Source: Mobilicoccus caccae
GTDB taxonomy: Bacteria; Actinomycetota; Actinomycetes; Actinomycetales; Dermatophilaceae
DNA: 64,000 nt
NCBI RefSeq assembly: GCF_030161635.1
Contig: NZ_BSUO01000001.1
Span: forward strand, 1,531,199 to 1,595,198
Direction: 5' to 3'
A model generated the notes under the pieces. It saw nothing but the letters and a program-made list of their open reading frames with translations. It searched no databases and had not been told where the DNA came from. Shown here in pieces: positions 43,995-53,238 of the stretch (its first letter is position 1; each line of letters begins with the position of its first letter). The translations under genes and the position numbers were made by a program.

Positions 43995-44036
43995 GGTCCG
44001 CAGGACTCAGTTCGTGGTCCGCAGGACTCAGTTCGT
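43995..44036. repeat. Perfect 21-bp tandem duplication spanning the ctaA stop codon
   Basis: The 21-bp unit (begins GGTCCGCAGGAC, ends CAGTTCGT) occurs twice without gap at 43995-44015 and 44016-44036, identical in both copies. The ctaA stop codon lies in the second copy, at 44028-44030, so the first copy is a duplicated tail beyond the gene. Each unit holds a small GTCC-GCA-GGAC hairpin. Confidence 0.9.
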
Positions 44037-45014
44037 GGTGACGTCCGCCTGGCTCGTGCCGGCGAGATCGTCTTCGGTGAGGGCGCCGCGGGCCCGCATC
44101 GTCATGATCGCGCGGGTGAGCAGGACCACCGTCAGCGCCGCGAAAAACATGTGCAGGAGCACCAGCCACTCCGGAAGACCGAGGGCGTACTGGGCGTAGC
44201 CGACGATCGCCTGGATGACGAGCAGGACCAGCAGGTCTCGCCACGCCCGGCCCGCGCGCACGGTGGGGCGGGAGACCGCCGACAGGTGGCAGGCCAGCCA
44301 CAAGGCCACGACGAGGCCGACGAAGAGGATGACGGCGTCGGCGTGCAGCCACGACATCGCGGCCGGGTCCAGGTCGAAGCGGGCGGGGGTGTCCGCATCG
44401 CCGGAGTGCGGCCCCGACCCCGTGACCACGGTGCCGAGCGTGAGAACGACGGCTGTCACGACGACGGTGACCCACCCGAGGGTGCGCACGATGGGCGGCA
44501 CCAGGGGCTGGGGGGCGTCCTCGGTCTCGTCGAGGCGCAGGTAGAGGTAGGCGGACACGGCGACCAGGGCGGCCGAGACGAGGAAGTGGGCGGCCACCGT
44601 CACCGGGTGCAGTTCGGTGAGGACCGTGATGCCGCCGAGGATCGCCTGGAACACGACGCCACCGAGGACGAGCAGTGCCGGCAGGCGCAGCGACCTGCGG
44701 TGCGTCAGTCGCTTCCAGACGGCCCACACGACGGCGAGCGCGGCGACGAGCAGCACGAACGTGAGCAACCGGTTACCGAACTCGATGTACTTGTGAAAGC
44801 CCTCGGCCTGCTCGACGGTCGGGGTGTAGGACCCCGGGGCGCACTGCGGCCAGGTCGGGCATCCGAGTCCGGAGCCGGTGAGGCGCACGAGGCCGCCGGT
44901 GACGATGATGCCCACCTGACAGATGAGGTTGGCCAGGAAGATCCATCGGATCGGGCGCTCGACCGGGTCGGCGTGGCGGGGGTGCAGGTCGACGTTCGGG
45001 ACGGAGGTGCTCAC
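44028..45014 (-). CDS. ctaA: Haem A synthase (COX15/CtaA)
   Basis: 328-residue membrane oxygenase that converts haem O to haem A. Eight membrane helices carry the haem-ligating histidines, e.g. FHKYIEFGNRLLTF, ELHPVTVAAHFLVSA, SWLHADAVILF and LPEWLVLLHMFFA. The extracellular loop has the cysteine pair CPTWPQC, found in Gram-positive members. The start is a GTG at 45014, 7 nt after a TAGAGT box, indicating a leaderless transcript. It converges on ctaB, the preceding step; its last codons are part of a 21-bp tandem repeat. Confidence 0.95.
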   Translation of the reverse strand: MSTSVPNVDLHPRHADPVERPIRWIFLANLICQVGIIVTGGLVRLTGSGLGCPTWPQCAPGSYTPTVEQAEGFHKYIEFGNRLLTFVLLVAALAVVWAVWKRLTHRRSLRLPALLVLGGVVFQAILGGITVLTELHPVTVAAHFLVSAALVAVSAYLYLRLDETEDAPQPLVPPIVRTLGWVTVVVTAVVLTLGTVVTGSGPHSGDADTPARFDLDPAAMSWLHADAVILFVGLVVALWLACHLSAVSRPTVRAGRAWRDLLVLLVIQAIVGYAQYALGLPEWLVLLHMFFAALTVVLLTRAIMTMRARGALTEDDLAGTSQADVTTN

Positions 45015-45021
45015 GGTCCCG

Positions 45022-45027
45022 ACTCTA
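45022..45027 (-). promoter_or_regulatory. -10 box of a leaderless ctaA promoter
   Basis: TAGAGT on the minus strand, followed by 7 nt and the ctaA GTG at 45014. The spacing equals that of the uvr genes. No good -35 box. Confidence 0.45.
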
Positions 45028-45074
45028 TGCGGAGCGGCCGAGCGGGCGGGAATCCGTCAGGGGTGACGGGGACC

Positions 45075-45869
45075 TCAGTCGCTCCACCGGAAGAACCGGC
45101 GGGCCAGCAGCGTCGCCACCAGGGCCCAGACGGCGAGGACGAGCAGGGCCGGCAGGTCGATCCCTCCACCGAGCAGCGCCGTCCGCATCCCGTCGCCGAG
45201 AGCCCCCGAGGGGAGGAACGGCGCGACGTGGGCCAGGCCGGGCGGCAGCACCGTGGCCGGGATGACGACCCCGCCGACGCCGAGCAGCAGGACCCACAGG
45301 AGGTTGGCGACCGCGAGGACCGCCTCGGCGCGCAGGACGCCGGCCAGCAGCAACGCGAGGGAGACGAACGCCCACGAGGCGAGGAGCAGGACCGGGATCG
45401 CCGCGAGGAGGTCCCACGGTGAGGGGCGCCAGCCGAGCGCCAGCCCGAGGGCGCCGAGGACGACGAACTGGATGGCCAGGACGACGAGGACGGCCAGGCC
45501 CTTGGCCCACAGCAATCCGTCGCGCCCCAACGGCGTCGTACCGAGCAGCCTCAGCACGCCGTAGCGACGATCGAAGCCGGTGGAGATCGCCTGCGCGGTG
45601 AAGGCGGTCGAGATGACCGCGAGCCCGAGCACGCCGGCCATCGCCAACTCGATCCGGTCGGGGCCGTCGAACCCCGGTACGGGGGCGGTCGCGAGCCCGA
45701 AGAGGGCCAGGGCCGGCAGGATGATCGCCACGAGGAGCTGCTCGCCGTTGCGGAGCAGGGTGCCCGTCTCGAAGCGGGCCTGGGTGAGGATGCGGGCGAG
45801 CGGGGGAGCGGGGCGGGGCCCGGGTCGCGACGTCGGATCCGCGCCGGCGTGGGCGCCAGGGGTCGTCAT
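45075..45869 (-). CDS. ABC-2 type transporter permease
   Basis: 264-residue membrane protein with six helices after a Pro-rich N-terminus. The segment LTQARFETGTLLRNGEQLLVAIILPALAL is typical of the ABC-2 permease domain of exporters, as are FDRRYGVLRLLGTTPLGRDGLLWAKGL and the closing ALVATLLARRFFRWSD. It overlaps the ATPase gene by 4 bp. The pair sits between ctaA and sufR, where actinobacteria often have such an exporter; a link to cytochrome oxidase or haem handling has been suggested from this context but is not shown here. Confidence 0.85.
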   Translation of the reverse strand: MTTPGAHAGADPTSRPGPRPAPPLARILTQARFETGTLLRNGEQLLVAIILPALALFGLATAPVPGFDGPDRIELAMAGVLGLAVISTAFTAQAISTGFDRRYGVLRLLGTTPLGRDGLLWAKGLAVLVVLAIQFVVLGALGLALGWRPSPWDLLAAIPVLLLASWAFVSLALLLAGVLRAEAVLAVANLLWVLLLGVGGVVIPATVLPPGLAHVAPFLPSGALGDGMRTALLGGGIDLPALLVLAVWALVATLLARRFFRWSD

Positions 45870-46609
45870 GCGGCGGTGCCTCCGGGGCGGGTGAGGGCGA
45901 AGTAGGCGTGTTCGAGACCGCGTTCCGCGGCGACGTCGGCGACCGACCCCGAGGCCACGGCCCGGCCGTCGGCGACGACCACGACGTCGTCGGCGAGTCG
46001 CTCGGCCTCCTCGAAGGAGTGGGTCGTGAGGACGACGCAGGTGCCGGACGCGGCGACCTCGCGGACGAGGTCCCAGACGTCGAGGCGCGCGTGGGGGTCC
46101 AGCCCGGCGGACGGCTCGTCGAGGAACGCGACCTCCGGGCGCCCGATCAGGGCGGCGGCGAGCGCCACGCGTTGCCGTTGTCCTCCGGAGAGGCGCCGCA
46201 CGGAGGTCGAGGAGAACGAGCGCAGATCGAGCCGGCCGGCGAGGTCCTCCACGGGCCAGGGGTCGGCGTAGAGCCGTGCGAGGTGAGGCAGCAGCCGTGC
46301 CGGGGTGCTCGTGTTGGGCAGCCCGCCGTCCTGCAGCATGACGCCCACGCGGGCGCGGTGCTCGGGGCCGGCTCCCCAGGGGTTCTCCTCGAGGACGCGG
46401 ACGGTGCCGGAGTCGGCCTGCAGCAGGCCCTCGAGGCAGGCGACCGTCGTGGTCTTGCCGGCGCCGTTGGGCCCGAGGACCGCGGTGATGCGCCCGGCGC
46501 GGGCCTCCCAGCTCATGCCGCGCAGCGCCTGCACCCGGCCGAAACGCCGGTGCAGATCCTCGACGACGACGGAGGGTCGGCCGGAGTTCGGCAGCGGCGC
46601 GGCGGACAT
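45866..46609 (-). CDS. ABC transporter ATP-binding protein, partner of ABC-2 permease
   Basis: 247-residue ATPase. Walker A GPNGAGKTTT near residue 42, signature LSGGQRQRVALAAALIG, Walker B VAFLDEPSAGLDP and the switch histidine in TTHSFEEAERL are all intact. The ATG at 46609 is chosen because a TAGACT box ends 7 nt before it; a longer in-frame version from 46873 would cross the divergent sufR promoter. Exporter of unknown substrate. Confidence 0.9.
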   Translation of the reverse strand: MSAAPLPNSGRPSVVVEDLHRRFGRVQALRGMSWEARAGRITAVLGPNGAGKTTTVACLEGLLQADSGTVRVLEENPWGAGPEHRARVGVMLQDGGLPNTSTPARLLPHLARLYADPWPVEDLAGRLDLRSFSSTSVRRLSGGQRQRVALAAALIGRPEVAFLDEPSAGLDPHARLDVWDLVREVAASGTCVVLTTHSFEEAERLADDVVVVADGRAVASGSVADVAAERGLEHAYFALTRPGGTAA

Positions 46610-46616
46610 GGCCCGC

Positions 46617-46622
46617 AGTCTA
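46617..46622 (-). promoter_or_regulatory. -10 box of leaderless ABC exporter promoter
   Basis: TAGACT on the minus strand, 7 nt before the ATG at 46609. It lies 80 bp from the divergent sufR promoter, so the two could share control. Confidence 0.4.
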
Positions 46623-46679
46623 GGTGACCGCTGATCGTCCCCGGTCGGTGCATCGATGCGGACGTCTGTCCGACCCCTG

Positions 46680-46715
46680 GCGACATCTGGGTCCGAATTA
46701 GGTAAGGTGGGTGTT
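46680..46715 (+). promoter_or_regulatory. sufR promoter with iron-box-like half site
   Basis: GCGACA (46680-46685), 17 nt, TAAGGT (46703-46708), then 7 nt to the sufR GTG at 46716: a leaderless promoter. The -10 box lies in TTAGGTAAGG, which agrees with 9 of the first 10 bases of the DtxR/IdeR iron-box consensus TTAGGTTAGG; the second half of that palindrome is not conserved. Confidence 0.55.
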
Positions 46716-47537
46716 GTGTTTATCGGGAGCGAGACGTCCACGACTCCCCAGCGGACCGCGTCCGCCGGGGGAGACGGTGATGCCCGCACCCGTGATCTGG
46801 TGCTCGAGCGGATCTCCGAACTCGGACCCGTGACCGCCGCGCGCCTGGCCGAGGAGTTCGGCGTCACCGCCACCGGGGTGCGCCGTCACCTCGACCATCT
46901 CGTCGCCGCCGACCTCATCACGACCTCCGAGACCGCACCGGCCCGTCGGGGCCGTGGCAGGCCCGCCCGAGCCTACGTGCTCACCCCGGAGGGTCATCGC
47001 CGGCTCTCGACCGGATACGGCGACGTCGCCACCTCGGCGCTGGAGTTCCTCTCCGACCGGTTCGGGCCGGAGGCCGTGGCGGACTTCGCGCGCGTCACCC
47101 TCGCCGCGCTGGAGAAGCGGTACGCCCCCATCGTCGAAGCGGCCGGGGACGACCTCGCCGACCGCGCGCAGGCCCTCGCTCAGGCGCTGGCCCGCGACGG
47201 ATATGCTGCCTCGGCGCGTCCCGTGGGGCCCTCCGGCCTCGGCCTCCAGCTCTGCCAGGGGCATTGCCCCATGCACGAGGTCGCCGCGCGCTTCCCCCAG
47301 TTCTGCGAGGAGGAGACCGAGGTCTTCGCCCGACTGCTGGGGGTGCACGTCCAGCGGCTCGCGACGCTGGCGGGCGGAGAGCACGTCTGCACCACGTTCG
47401 TCCCGCGAGAGCCCGTGCCCATCGGCACACCGGGTCTGCGTCCCAACGCGGCGGACGACCCGCGTCGTCAGGGCACGGGCAGCCACGACGAGGACACAGG
47501 CGAGGCGGGCGTCGGGGCCCGTGCGCCGCATCACTGA
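46716..47537 (+). CDS. sufR: SufR-type iron-sulfur-sensing repressor
   Basis: 273-residue winged-helix regulator. The DNA-binding domain is LVLERISELGPVTAARLAEEFGVTATGVRRHLDHLVAADLI; the effector part has the SufR cysteine cluster, LCQGHCPMHEVAARFPQFCEEE and a later GEHVCTTF, able to hold a 4Fe-4S cluster. Homologues repress the SUF operon when iron-sulfur supply is adequate. The GTG at 46716 is fixed by the promoter 7 nt upstream. It heads the suf operon, 78 bp before sufB, which suggests autoregulation. A His/Asp-rich tail of about 40 residues is not conserved. Confidence 0.92.
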   Translation: MFIGSETSTTPQRTASAGGDGDARTRDLVLERISELGPVTAARLAEEFGVTATGVRRHLDHLVAADLITTSETAPARRGRGRPARAYVLTPEGHRRLSTGYGDVATSALEFLSDRFGPEAVADFARVTLAALEKRYAPIVEAAGDDLADRAQALAQALARDGYAASARPVGPSGLGLQLCQGHCPMHEVAARFPQFCEEETEVFARLLGVHVQRLATLAGGEHVCTTFVPREPVPIGTPGLRPNAADDPRRQGTGSHDEDTGEAGVGARAPHH

Positions 47538-47615
47538 CACACCGGATCGACCAGGCACATCCCCCGAAGACACGCACGACACGCAGGATCACCGGCACGA
47601 CGAAGGGAGCTGGAG

Positions 47616-49034
47616 ATGAGCACGATCGAGGAGCTCAACCCGGGTCTGAAGGACCTCGGACGCTACGCCTACGGATGGGCGGACAGCGACGCCGCGGGTG
47701 CTTCTGCACGCCGCGGTCTGAACACCGACGTCGTCGAGGACATCTCGGCGCGCAAGTCCGAGCCGGAGTGGATGCGCGAGATGCGCCTGAAGTCGCTCCG
47801 TCTGTTCGACAAGAAGCCGATGCCGCACTGGGGCAGCGACCTGTCGGGCATCGACTTCGACAACATCAAGTACTTCGTGAAGTCCACCGAGAAGCAGGCC
47901 ACGACGTGGGACGAGCTTCCGGACGACATCAAGGCCACCTACGACAAGCTCGGCATCCCGGAGGCGGAGAAGCAGCGCCTCATCGCCGGTGTCGCGGCGC
48001 AGTACGAGTCGGAGGTCGTCTACCACCAGATCCGTGAGGACCTGGAGGAGAAGGGTGTCGTGTTCGTCGACACCGACTCCGGTCTGCGCGAGCACGAGGA
48101 GCTCTTCAAGGAGTACTTCGGCTCGGTCATCCCGCCCGGTGACAACAAGTTCGCCGCGCTCAACACGGCCGTGTGGTCGGGTGGCTCGTTCATCTACGTC
48201 CCGCCGGGTGTGCACGTCGACATCCCGCTGCAGGCCTACTTCCGGATCAACACCGAGAACATGGGCCAGTTCGAGCGCACGCTGATCATCGCCGACGAGG
48301 GCTCCTACGTGCACTACGTCGAGGGCTGCACGGCGCCGATCTACAAGTCGGACTCGCTGCACTCCGCGGTCGTCGAGATCATCGTCAAGAAGGGCGCCCG
48401 CGTGCGCTACACGACGATCCAGAACTGGTCGAACAACGTGTACAACCTCGTCACCAAGCGCGCGATCTGCGAGGCCGGCGCGACGATGGAGTGGGTCGAC
48501 GGCAACATCGGCTCCAAGGTCACGATGAAGTACCCGGCCGTCTTCCTCATGGGCGAGCACGCCCGCGGAGAGACGCTGTCCATCGCCTTCGCCGGTGAGG
48601 GTCAGCACCAGGACGCCGGCGCCAAGATGGTGCACAACGCGCCGAACACCTCCAGCTCGATCGTGAGCAAGTCGGTGGCGCGTGGTGGCGGCCGCACCTC
48701 CTACCGCGGCCTCGTGCAGGTCGCCGAGGGTGCGACGAACTCCAAGAGTTCGGTCGTCTGCGACGCCCTGCTCGTCGACACGATCAGCCGGTCCGACACC
48801 TACCCCTATGTCGACGTCCGCGAGGACGACGTGCAGCTGGGGCACGAGGCCACGGTGTCGAAGGTCAGTGACGACCAGTTGTTCTACCTGATGTCCCGAG
48901 GCATGAGCGAGGAGGAGGCCATGGCGATGATCGTGCGCGGCTTCGTCGAGCCCATCGCGCGTGAACTCCCCATGGAGTACGCCCTCGAACTCAACCGCCT
49001 CATCGAGCTGCAGATGGAAGGATCCGTGGGCTGA
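47616..49034 (+). CDS. sufB: Fe-S cluster scaffold complex subunit SufB
   Basis: 472-residue beta-helix protein of the SufBCD scaffold, where new Fe-S clusters are built. Hallmarks: [78 protein letters not shown], and [21 protein letters not shown]; the C-terminus has [28 protein letters not shown]. No intein interrupts it, unlike in some mycobacteria. RBS GAAGGGAGCTGGAG. Its stop overlaps the sufD ATG (TGATG). Confidence 0.97.
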   Translation: MSTIEELNPGLKDLGRYAYGWADSDAAGASARRGLNTDVVEDISARKSEPEWMREMRLKSLRLFDKKPMPHWGSDLSGIDFDNIKYFVKSTEKQATTWDELPDDIKATYDKLGIPEAEKQRLIAGVAAQYESEVVYHQIREDLEEKGVVFVDTDSGLREHEELFKEYFGSVIPPGDNKFAALNTAVWSGGSFIYVPPGVHVDIPLQAYFRINTENMGQFERTLIIADEGSYVHYVEGCTAPIYKSDSLHSAVVEIIVKKGARVRYTTIQNWSNNVYNLVTKRAICEAGATMEWVDGNIGSKVTMKYPAVFLMGEHARGETLSIAFAGEGQHQDAGAKMVHNAPNTSSSIVSKSVARGGGRTSYRGLVQVAEGATNSKSSVVCDALLVDTISRSDTYPYVDVREDDVQLGHEATVSKVSDDQLFYLMSRGMSEEEAMAMIVRGFVEPIARELPMEYALELNRLIELQMEGSVG

Positions 49035-50299
49035 TGCCGCTGGTCGATCGTTCTCCCACCCGTCCCGCCGACACCACCTCGACCGGGGTGCCGGTGTCGG
49101 TGGAGGACCAGCCGCTGCTGGGCACGCCGGCCGCCGAGGTGTCGGCGACCGACGCGGTGCGCCGGGCCGTCGAGTCGACGGTGCCGGAGCAGTCGCGTGC
49201 CGAGTGGCGCACCTCCTACAACGTGGCGGACTTCGCCGTACCGAGTGGTCGGGAGGAGGGCTGGCGCTTCACCCCGATCAAGAAGCTCGCCGGGCTCCTC
49301 ACCGACCAGGCCACCGGTGCGCGTCTGGACCTGCAGGAGACCCTCCCGGCCGGGGTCACGACTTCCACGATGTCGACGCAGGAGTGGCGGGCGCTCACCC
49401 CGCCCGAGCCTGCCGACCGCATCGCCGCTCTCGCGGCGGCGCACAGCGGGGGAGTCCACGTCGTCGACATCCCCGCCGACACCGAACTCACCGAGCCCGT
49501 GATCCTGCGCCTCACCGGCGCGGGCGAGCGGGTGCACGGGCACCTCGTCGTGCGGGTCGGCACCCACGCGACGGGGACGGTCATCCTCGCCCACCACGGC
49601 GAGGCCGAGTACGCCGAGCTGGTCACCGTGCTCGCGGGTGACGGCAGCCAGGTCAGCGTCGTCTCCGTGCAGGAGTGGGCGCCCGGCGCGATCCACGTCG
49701 GTCAGCACGACGTCGTCGTCGGCCGCGATGCGCAGGTGCGTCACGTGGCCGTCACCCTCGGTGGCGAACTCGTCCGGGTCTCGACCAACGCGTTCTACAC
49801 GGGCCCCGGTGGCAAGTTCGAGGGTCTGGGTGTGTCGTTCGCCGACGCCGGACAGCACCTCGAGCATCGCCTGTTCGTCGACCACGAGCCGCCGCACTGC
49901 ACCTCCGACGTGCTGTACAAGAGCGCGCTGCAGGGCGAGGGCGCGCACACCGTGTGGGTCGGCGACGTCCTCATCCGGGCGAGCGCGGAGGGGACCGAGA
50001 CCTACGAACTCAACCGCAACCTCCTGCTCAGCGACGGTGCGCGGGCCGATTCGGTGCCCAACCTCGAGATCGAGACCGGCGAGATCGCCGGTGCCGGTCA
50101 CGCGTCGGCCACCGGCCGGTTCGACGACGAGCAGCTGTTCTACCTCCAGGCGCGGGGCATCCCGGAGTCCGAGGCACGCCGCCTGGTCGTGCGCGGATTC
50201 TTCGCCGACATCGTCGAGCGCATCGGTGTGGCCGAGGTGAGCGACCACCTCATGGAGGTCATCGAAGCCGAGCTCGGTCTCGTGGCGGTGGCTGAGTGA
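49034..50299 (+). CDS. sufD: Fe-S cluster scaffold complex subunit SufD
   Basis: 421-residue SufD, which pairs with SufB on SufC. Conserved: EEGWRFTPIKKLAGL, the beta-helix core, KSALQGEGAHTVWVGDVLIRASAEGTETYELNRNLLLSDGARADSVPNLEIETGEI and HASATGRFDDEQLFYLQARGIPESEARRLVVRGFFADI. The ATG at 49034 shares a base with the sufB stop. The Rieske ferredoxin gene follows with a 4-bp overlap. Confidence 0.96.
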   Translation: MPLVDRSPTRPADTTSTGVPVSVEDQPLLGTPAAEVSATDAVRRAVESTVPEQSRAEWRTSYNVADFAVPSGREEGWRFTPIKKLAGLLTDQATGARLDLQETLPAGVTTSTMSTQEWRALTPPEPADRIAALAAAHSGGVHVVDIPADTELTEPVILRLTGAGERVHGHLVVRVGTHATGTVILAHHGEAEYAELVTVLAGDGSQVSVVSVQEWAPGAIHVGQHDVVVGRDAQVRHVAVTLGGELVRVSTNAFYTGPGGKFEGLGVSFADAGQHLEHRLFVDHEPPHCTSDVLYKSALQGEGAHTVWVGDVLIRASAEGTETYELNRNLLLSDGARADSVPNLEIETGEIAGAGHASATGRFDDEQLFYLQARGIPESEARRLVVRGFFADIVERIGVAEVSDHLMEVIEAELGLVAVAE

Positions 50300-50619
50300 G
50301 AGAACTCGTCTGCGCCGTCGACGACCTGACACCCGGCCAGGCGCACGCGGCCGTCGTCGGGGGCAAGACCGTCGCCATGGTGCGTCTCGACGACGGCACC
50401 ATCCACGCCATCGAGGACGAGTGCAGCCACGGCTCGGTCTCGCTCTCCGAGGGCGAGGTCGCCGGTTGCTTCATCGAATGCTGGCTCCACGGCTCGCGAT
50501 TCGACGTCAACACCGGAACTCCGGTCACCCCGCCCGCGACCGCCGCCGTGCTCGTCTACCCCGTCGAGATCGACGGCGAGGACGTGTACGTCGACGTCGA
50601 GTCGCCCACGAACCTCTGA
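50296..50619 (+). CDS. Rieske-type ferredoxin in the suf operon
   Basis: 107-residue soluble Rieske protein of the biphenyl-dioxygenase ferredoxin type. The cluster ligands are in CSHGSVSLSEGEVAG and CWLHGSRFD (CxH and CxxH). GTG start overlapping the sufD stop. Genes of this type are regularly found between sufD and sufC in actinobacteria; it may supply electrons for cluster assembly, which is inferred from its place. Confidence 0.92.
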   Translation: MRELVCAVDDLTPGQAHAAVVGGKTVAMVRLDDGTIHAIEDECSHGSVSLSEGEVAGCFIECWLHGSRFDVNTGTPVTPPATAAVLVYPVEIDGEDVYVDVESPTNL

Positions 50620-50648
50620 ACCCTTTAGTGAAAGCGAGAGACGAACAC

Positions 50649-51413
50649 ATGTCCTCCACGCTCGAGATCCGCGGCCTGCACGTCAGCGTCGAGACCGAGA
50701 ACGGCCCCAAGGAGATCCTGCGCGGCGTCGACCTGACGATCCGCTCGGGTGAGACCCACGCGTTCATGGGCCCCAACGGCTCGGGAAAGTCGACCCTGGC
50801 CTACAGCATCGCCGGACACCCCAAGTACAAGGTCACCTCCGGCACCATCACCCTCGACGGTGAGGACGTGCTGGCGATGAGCGTCGACGAGCGCGCCCGC
50901 GCCGGCCTCTTCCTCGCGATGCAGTACCCCGTCGAGGTCACCGGCGTGTCGGTGAGCAACTTCCTGCGTACGGCCAAGACCGCGGTCGACGGCGAGGCTC
51001 CCAAGCTGCGCCACTGGGTCAAGGACATGAAGAACGCCATGGCCGAGCTCAAGATGGACCCGGCCTTCGCCGAGCGCGACGTCAACGTCGGCTTCTCCGG
51101 TGGTGAGAAGAAGCGCCACGAGATCCTGCAGCTCGAGCTGCTCAAGCCGCGCTTCGCCGTCCTCGACGAGACCGACTCCGGCCTCGACATCGACGCCCTG
51201 CGCGTCGTCTCCGAGGGCGTCAACCGCGCCAAGGAGACGGGCGACATGGGCGTGCTGCTCATCACCCACTACACGCGCATCCTGCGGTACATCCAGCCCG
51301 ACTTCGTCCACGTGTTCATCGACGGACGCGTCGCCGAGGAGGGTGGCCGCGAGCTGGCCGACCAGCTCGAGGCCGAGGGCTACGACCGCTTCCTCAAGGC
51401 AGCGACCGCCTGA
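50649..51413 (+). CDS. sufC: Fe-S assembly ATPase SufC
   Basis: 254-residue ABC-type ATPase of the SufBCD complex. Walker A is GPNGSGKSTL near residue 38, signature FSGGEKKRHEILQL, Walker B FAVLDETDSGLDIDALRVV, and switch ITHYTRILRYI. The family-specific FLAMQYPVEVTGVSVSNFLRTA is present. ATG at 50649. Its stop overlaps an ATG at 51413 (TGATG) that may or may not be the sufS start. Confidence 0.97.
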   Translation: MSSTLEIRGLHVSVETENGPKEILRGVDLTIRSGETHAFMGPNGSGKSTLAYSIAGHPKYKVTSGTITLDGEDVLAMSVDERARAGLFLAMQYPVEVTGVSVSNFLRTAKTAVDGEAPKLRHWVKDMKNAMAELKMDPAFAERDVNVGFSGGEKKRHEILQLELLKPRFAVLDETDSGLDIDALRVVSEGVNRAKETGDMGVLLITHYTRILRYIQPDFVHVFIDGRVAEEGGRELADQLEAEGYDRFLKAATA

Positions 51414-52762
51414 TGACGCACACGACCGCCGCCACGACGGCTCGCGACGCGACCGAAGGTGCCGCGAGCGGTCGACGCGAGGGCTTTCCCCGCCGAGATC
51501 GCCGCGATCAGGGAGGACTTCCCGATCCTCTCGCGCACGGTCCGCGGGGAAAGCCGCTCGTCTACCTCGACTCGGGGGCCACGTCGCAGAAGCCGCGCGT
51601 GGTGCTCGACGCCGAGCGTGACTTCTACGAGCACCACAACGCCGCCGTGCACCGTGGTGCGCACCAGCTCGCTGAGGAGGCGACCGACGCGTACGAGACC
51701 GCCCGCGAGCGGATCGGCGCGTTCATCGGCGCCCCCGCGCGCGAGATCGTCTTCACGCGCAACGGCACCGACGCGATCAACCTCGTCGCCTACGCGTTGT
51801 CCAACGCCGCGGCACCGGGTGCCCTGGACGGCGTCGACCCCGCCCTGGCGGAGCGCCTGCGCATCGGCCCGGGTGACGAGGTCTGCGTCACCGCGATGGA
51901 GCACCACGCCAACCTCGTGCCGTGGCAGGAGTTCTGCCGCCGTACGGGTGCGACGCTGCGGTGGATCGACGTCGACGAGTCCGGCGAGCTCGACCTCGCC
52001 TCCGCGCCGATCACCGAGGCGACCAAGCTCGTCGCGTTCACCCACGTCTCCAACGTGCTGGGCACCCTGGTCGACGTCGCCGCGATCGTCGAGCAGGCGC
52101 GTGCCGTCGGGGCCCTCACGGTGCTGGATGCCTGCCAGTCCGTGCCGCACCTGCCCGTCGACGTGGCGACCCTCGGCGTCGACTTCCTCGCGTTCACCGG
52201 GCACAAGGTGCTCGGTCCCTCGGGGATCGGCGTGCTGTGGGGCCGCTACGACCTGCTCGAGGCGCTGCCGCCGTACGTCACCGGCGGCTCGATGATCGAG
52301 CTCGTGCGCATCGACTCCTCCACCTACGCGGCGCCGCCGCAGCGTTTCGAGGCCGGAGTCCCGATGACCGCCCAGGCCGTCGGCCTCGGGGTGGCGTGCG
52401 AGTACCTCTCCGCCATCGGTATGGAGCGGGTCGCCGCCCACGACCGCGACCTCGTGGCCCACACCCTCGACCGGCTCGCCGAACGGCCCTGGGTCCGCGT
52501 GCTCGGACCGACCGATCCCGACCGCCGTGTCGGCGCGGTGTCGTTCGTCGTCGACGGGGTGCACCCGCACGACGTCGGGCAGATCCTCGACGACTCCGGC
52601 GTCGCCGTCCGCACCGGCCACCACTGCGCGTGGCCGCTGCACCGCGCGCTGCGCGTCCCGGCCTCCACCCGGGTCAGCTTCTCCGTGTACACGACCCGTG
52701 AGGAGATCGACGCCTTCGTCGAGGCGCTCGACCGTGTCCCCGCGATCTTCGGGGTGGGCTGA
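51413..52762 (+). CDS. sufS: Cysteine desulfurase SufS, frame break near the N-terminus
   Basis: PLP-dependent desulfurase that provides sulfur for cluster assembly. The PLP lysine is in FTGHKVLGPSGIGVLWG, the catalytic cysteine in RTGHHCAWPLH, and the N-terminal family segment AIREDFPILSRTVRG occurs in one frame while GKPLVYLDSGATSQKP is in the next. One G lost from 51546-51549 explains this. With it restored, the frame begins at a GTG at 51459 (434 residues). The ATG at 51413, which overlaps the sufC stop, would need a further base change to be in frame, so the start stays open. Its stop overlaps sufU by TGATG. Confidence 0.9.
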   Translation: MTHTTAATTARDATEGAASGRREGFPRRDRRDQGGLPDPLAHGPRGKPLVYLDSGATSQKPRVVLDAERDFYEHHNAAVHRGAHQLAEEATDAYETARERIGAFIGAPAREIVFTRNGTDAINLVAYALSNAAAPGALDGVDPALAERLRIGPGDEVCVTAMEHHANLVPWQEFCRRTGATLRWIDVDESGELDLASAPITEATKLVAFTHVSNVLGTLVDVAAIVEQARAVGALTVLDACQSVPHLPVDVATLGVDFLAFTGHKVLGPSGIGVLWGRYDLLEALPPYVTGGSMIELVRIDSSTYAAPPQRFEAGVPMTAQAVGLGVACEYLSAIGMERVAAHDRDLVAHTLDRLAERPWVRVLGPTDPDRRVGAVSFVVDGVHPHDVGQILDDSGVAVRTGHHCAWPLHRALRVPASTRVSFSVYTTREEIDAFVEALDRVPAIFGVG

Positions 52763-53238
52763 TGGACCTGTACCAGCAGCTCATCCTCGACCACAGCAAG
52801 AACCCGCAGCACGCGGGCCTGCGCGACCCGTTCGACGCCGAGGTCCACCACGTCAACACCAGCTGCGGTGACGAGATCACCCTGCGCGTGAAGTTGGCCG
52901 GCGAGGCCGGTGAGCAGGTGCTCGAAGACCTGTCCTACGACGCGATCGGCTGCTCGATCTCGGTGGCCTCCACCTCGATCCTCGCCGAGGAGTGCACGGG
53001 GCAGCGCCTCGCGGAGACCTTGGAGACGTACGCCGCGATGAAGGGCATGCTCACCAGCCGCGGCAAGGACTCCGGCGACGAGGAGGTCATCGGCGACGGC
53101 GTCGCCCTGGCCGGCGTCGCCCAGTACCCGGCCCGCGTCAAGTGCGCCCTGCTGGGCTGGTCCGCCTATCTCGACGCGCTCGCCCGAGCGGGCGCGGACA
53201 TCTCGACCACCCCCGACCCGACGGAGGACCTGCGATGA
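52762..53238 (+). CDS. sufU: Sulfur relay protein SufU
   Basis: 158-residue zinc protein that accepts sulfur from SufS. The three cysteines are in place: NTSCGDEITLRV, the second in AEECTGQRLAE, and YPARVKCALLGW. IGCSISVAS is also typical of the SufU type. Start ATG shares a base with the sufS stop; the sufT-like gene follows with an ATGA overlap. It marks this as a Gram-positive-type SUF system. Confidence 0.95.
   Translation: MDLYQQLILDHSKNPQHAGLRDPFDAEVHHVNTSCGDEITLRVKLAGEAGEQVLEDLSYDAIGCSISVASTSILAEECTGQRLAETLETYAAMKGMLTSRGKDSGDEEVIGDGVALAGVAQYPARVKCALLGWSAYLDALARAGADISTTPDPTEDLR

Noticed and set aside
43995-44036. CRISPR-like direct repeats
   Set aside because: Only two units with no spacers between them; a tandem duplication. 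No cas genes in the window.
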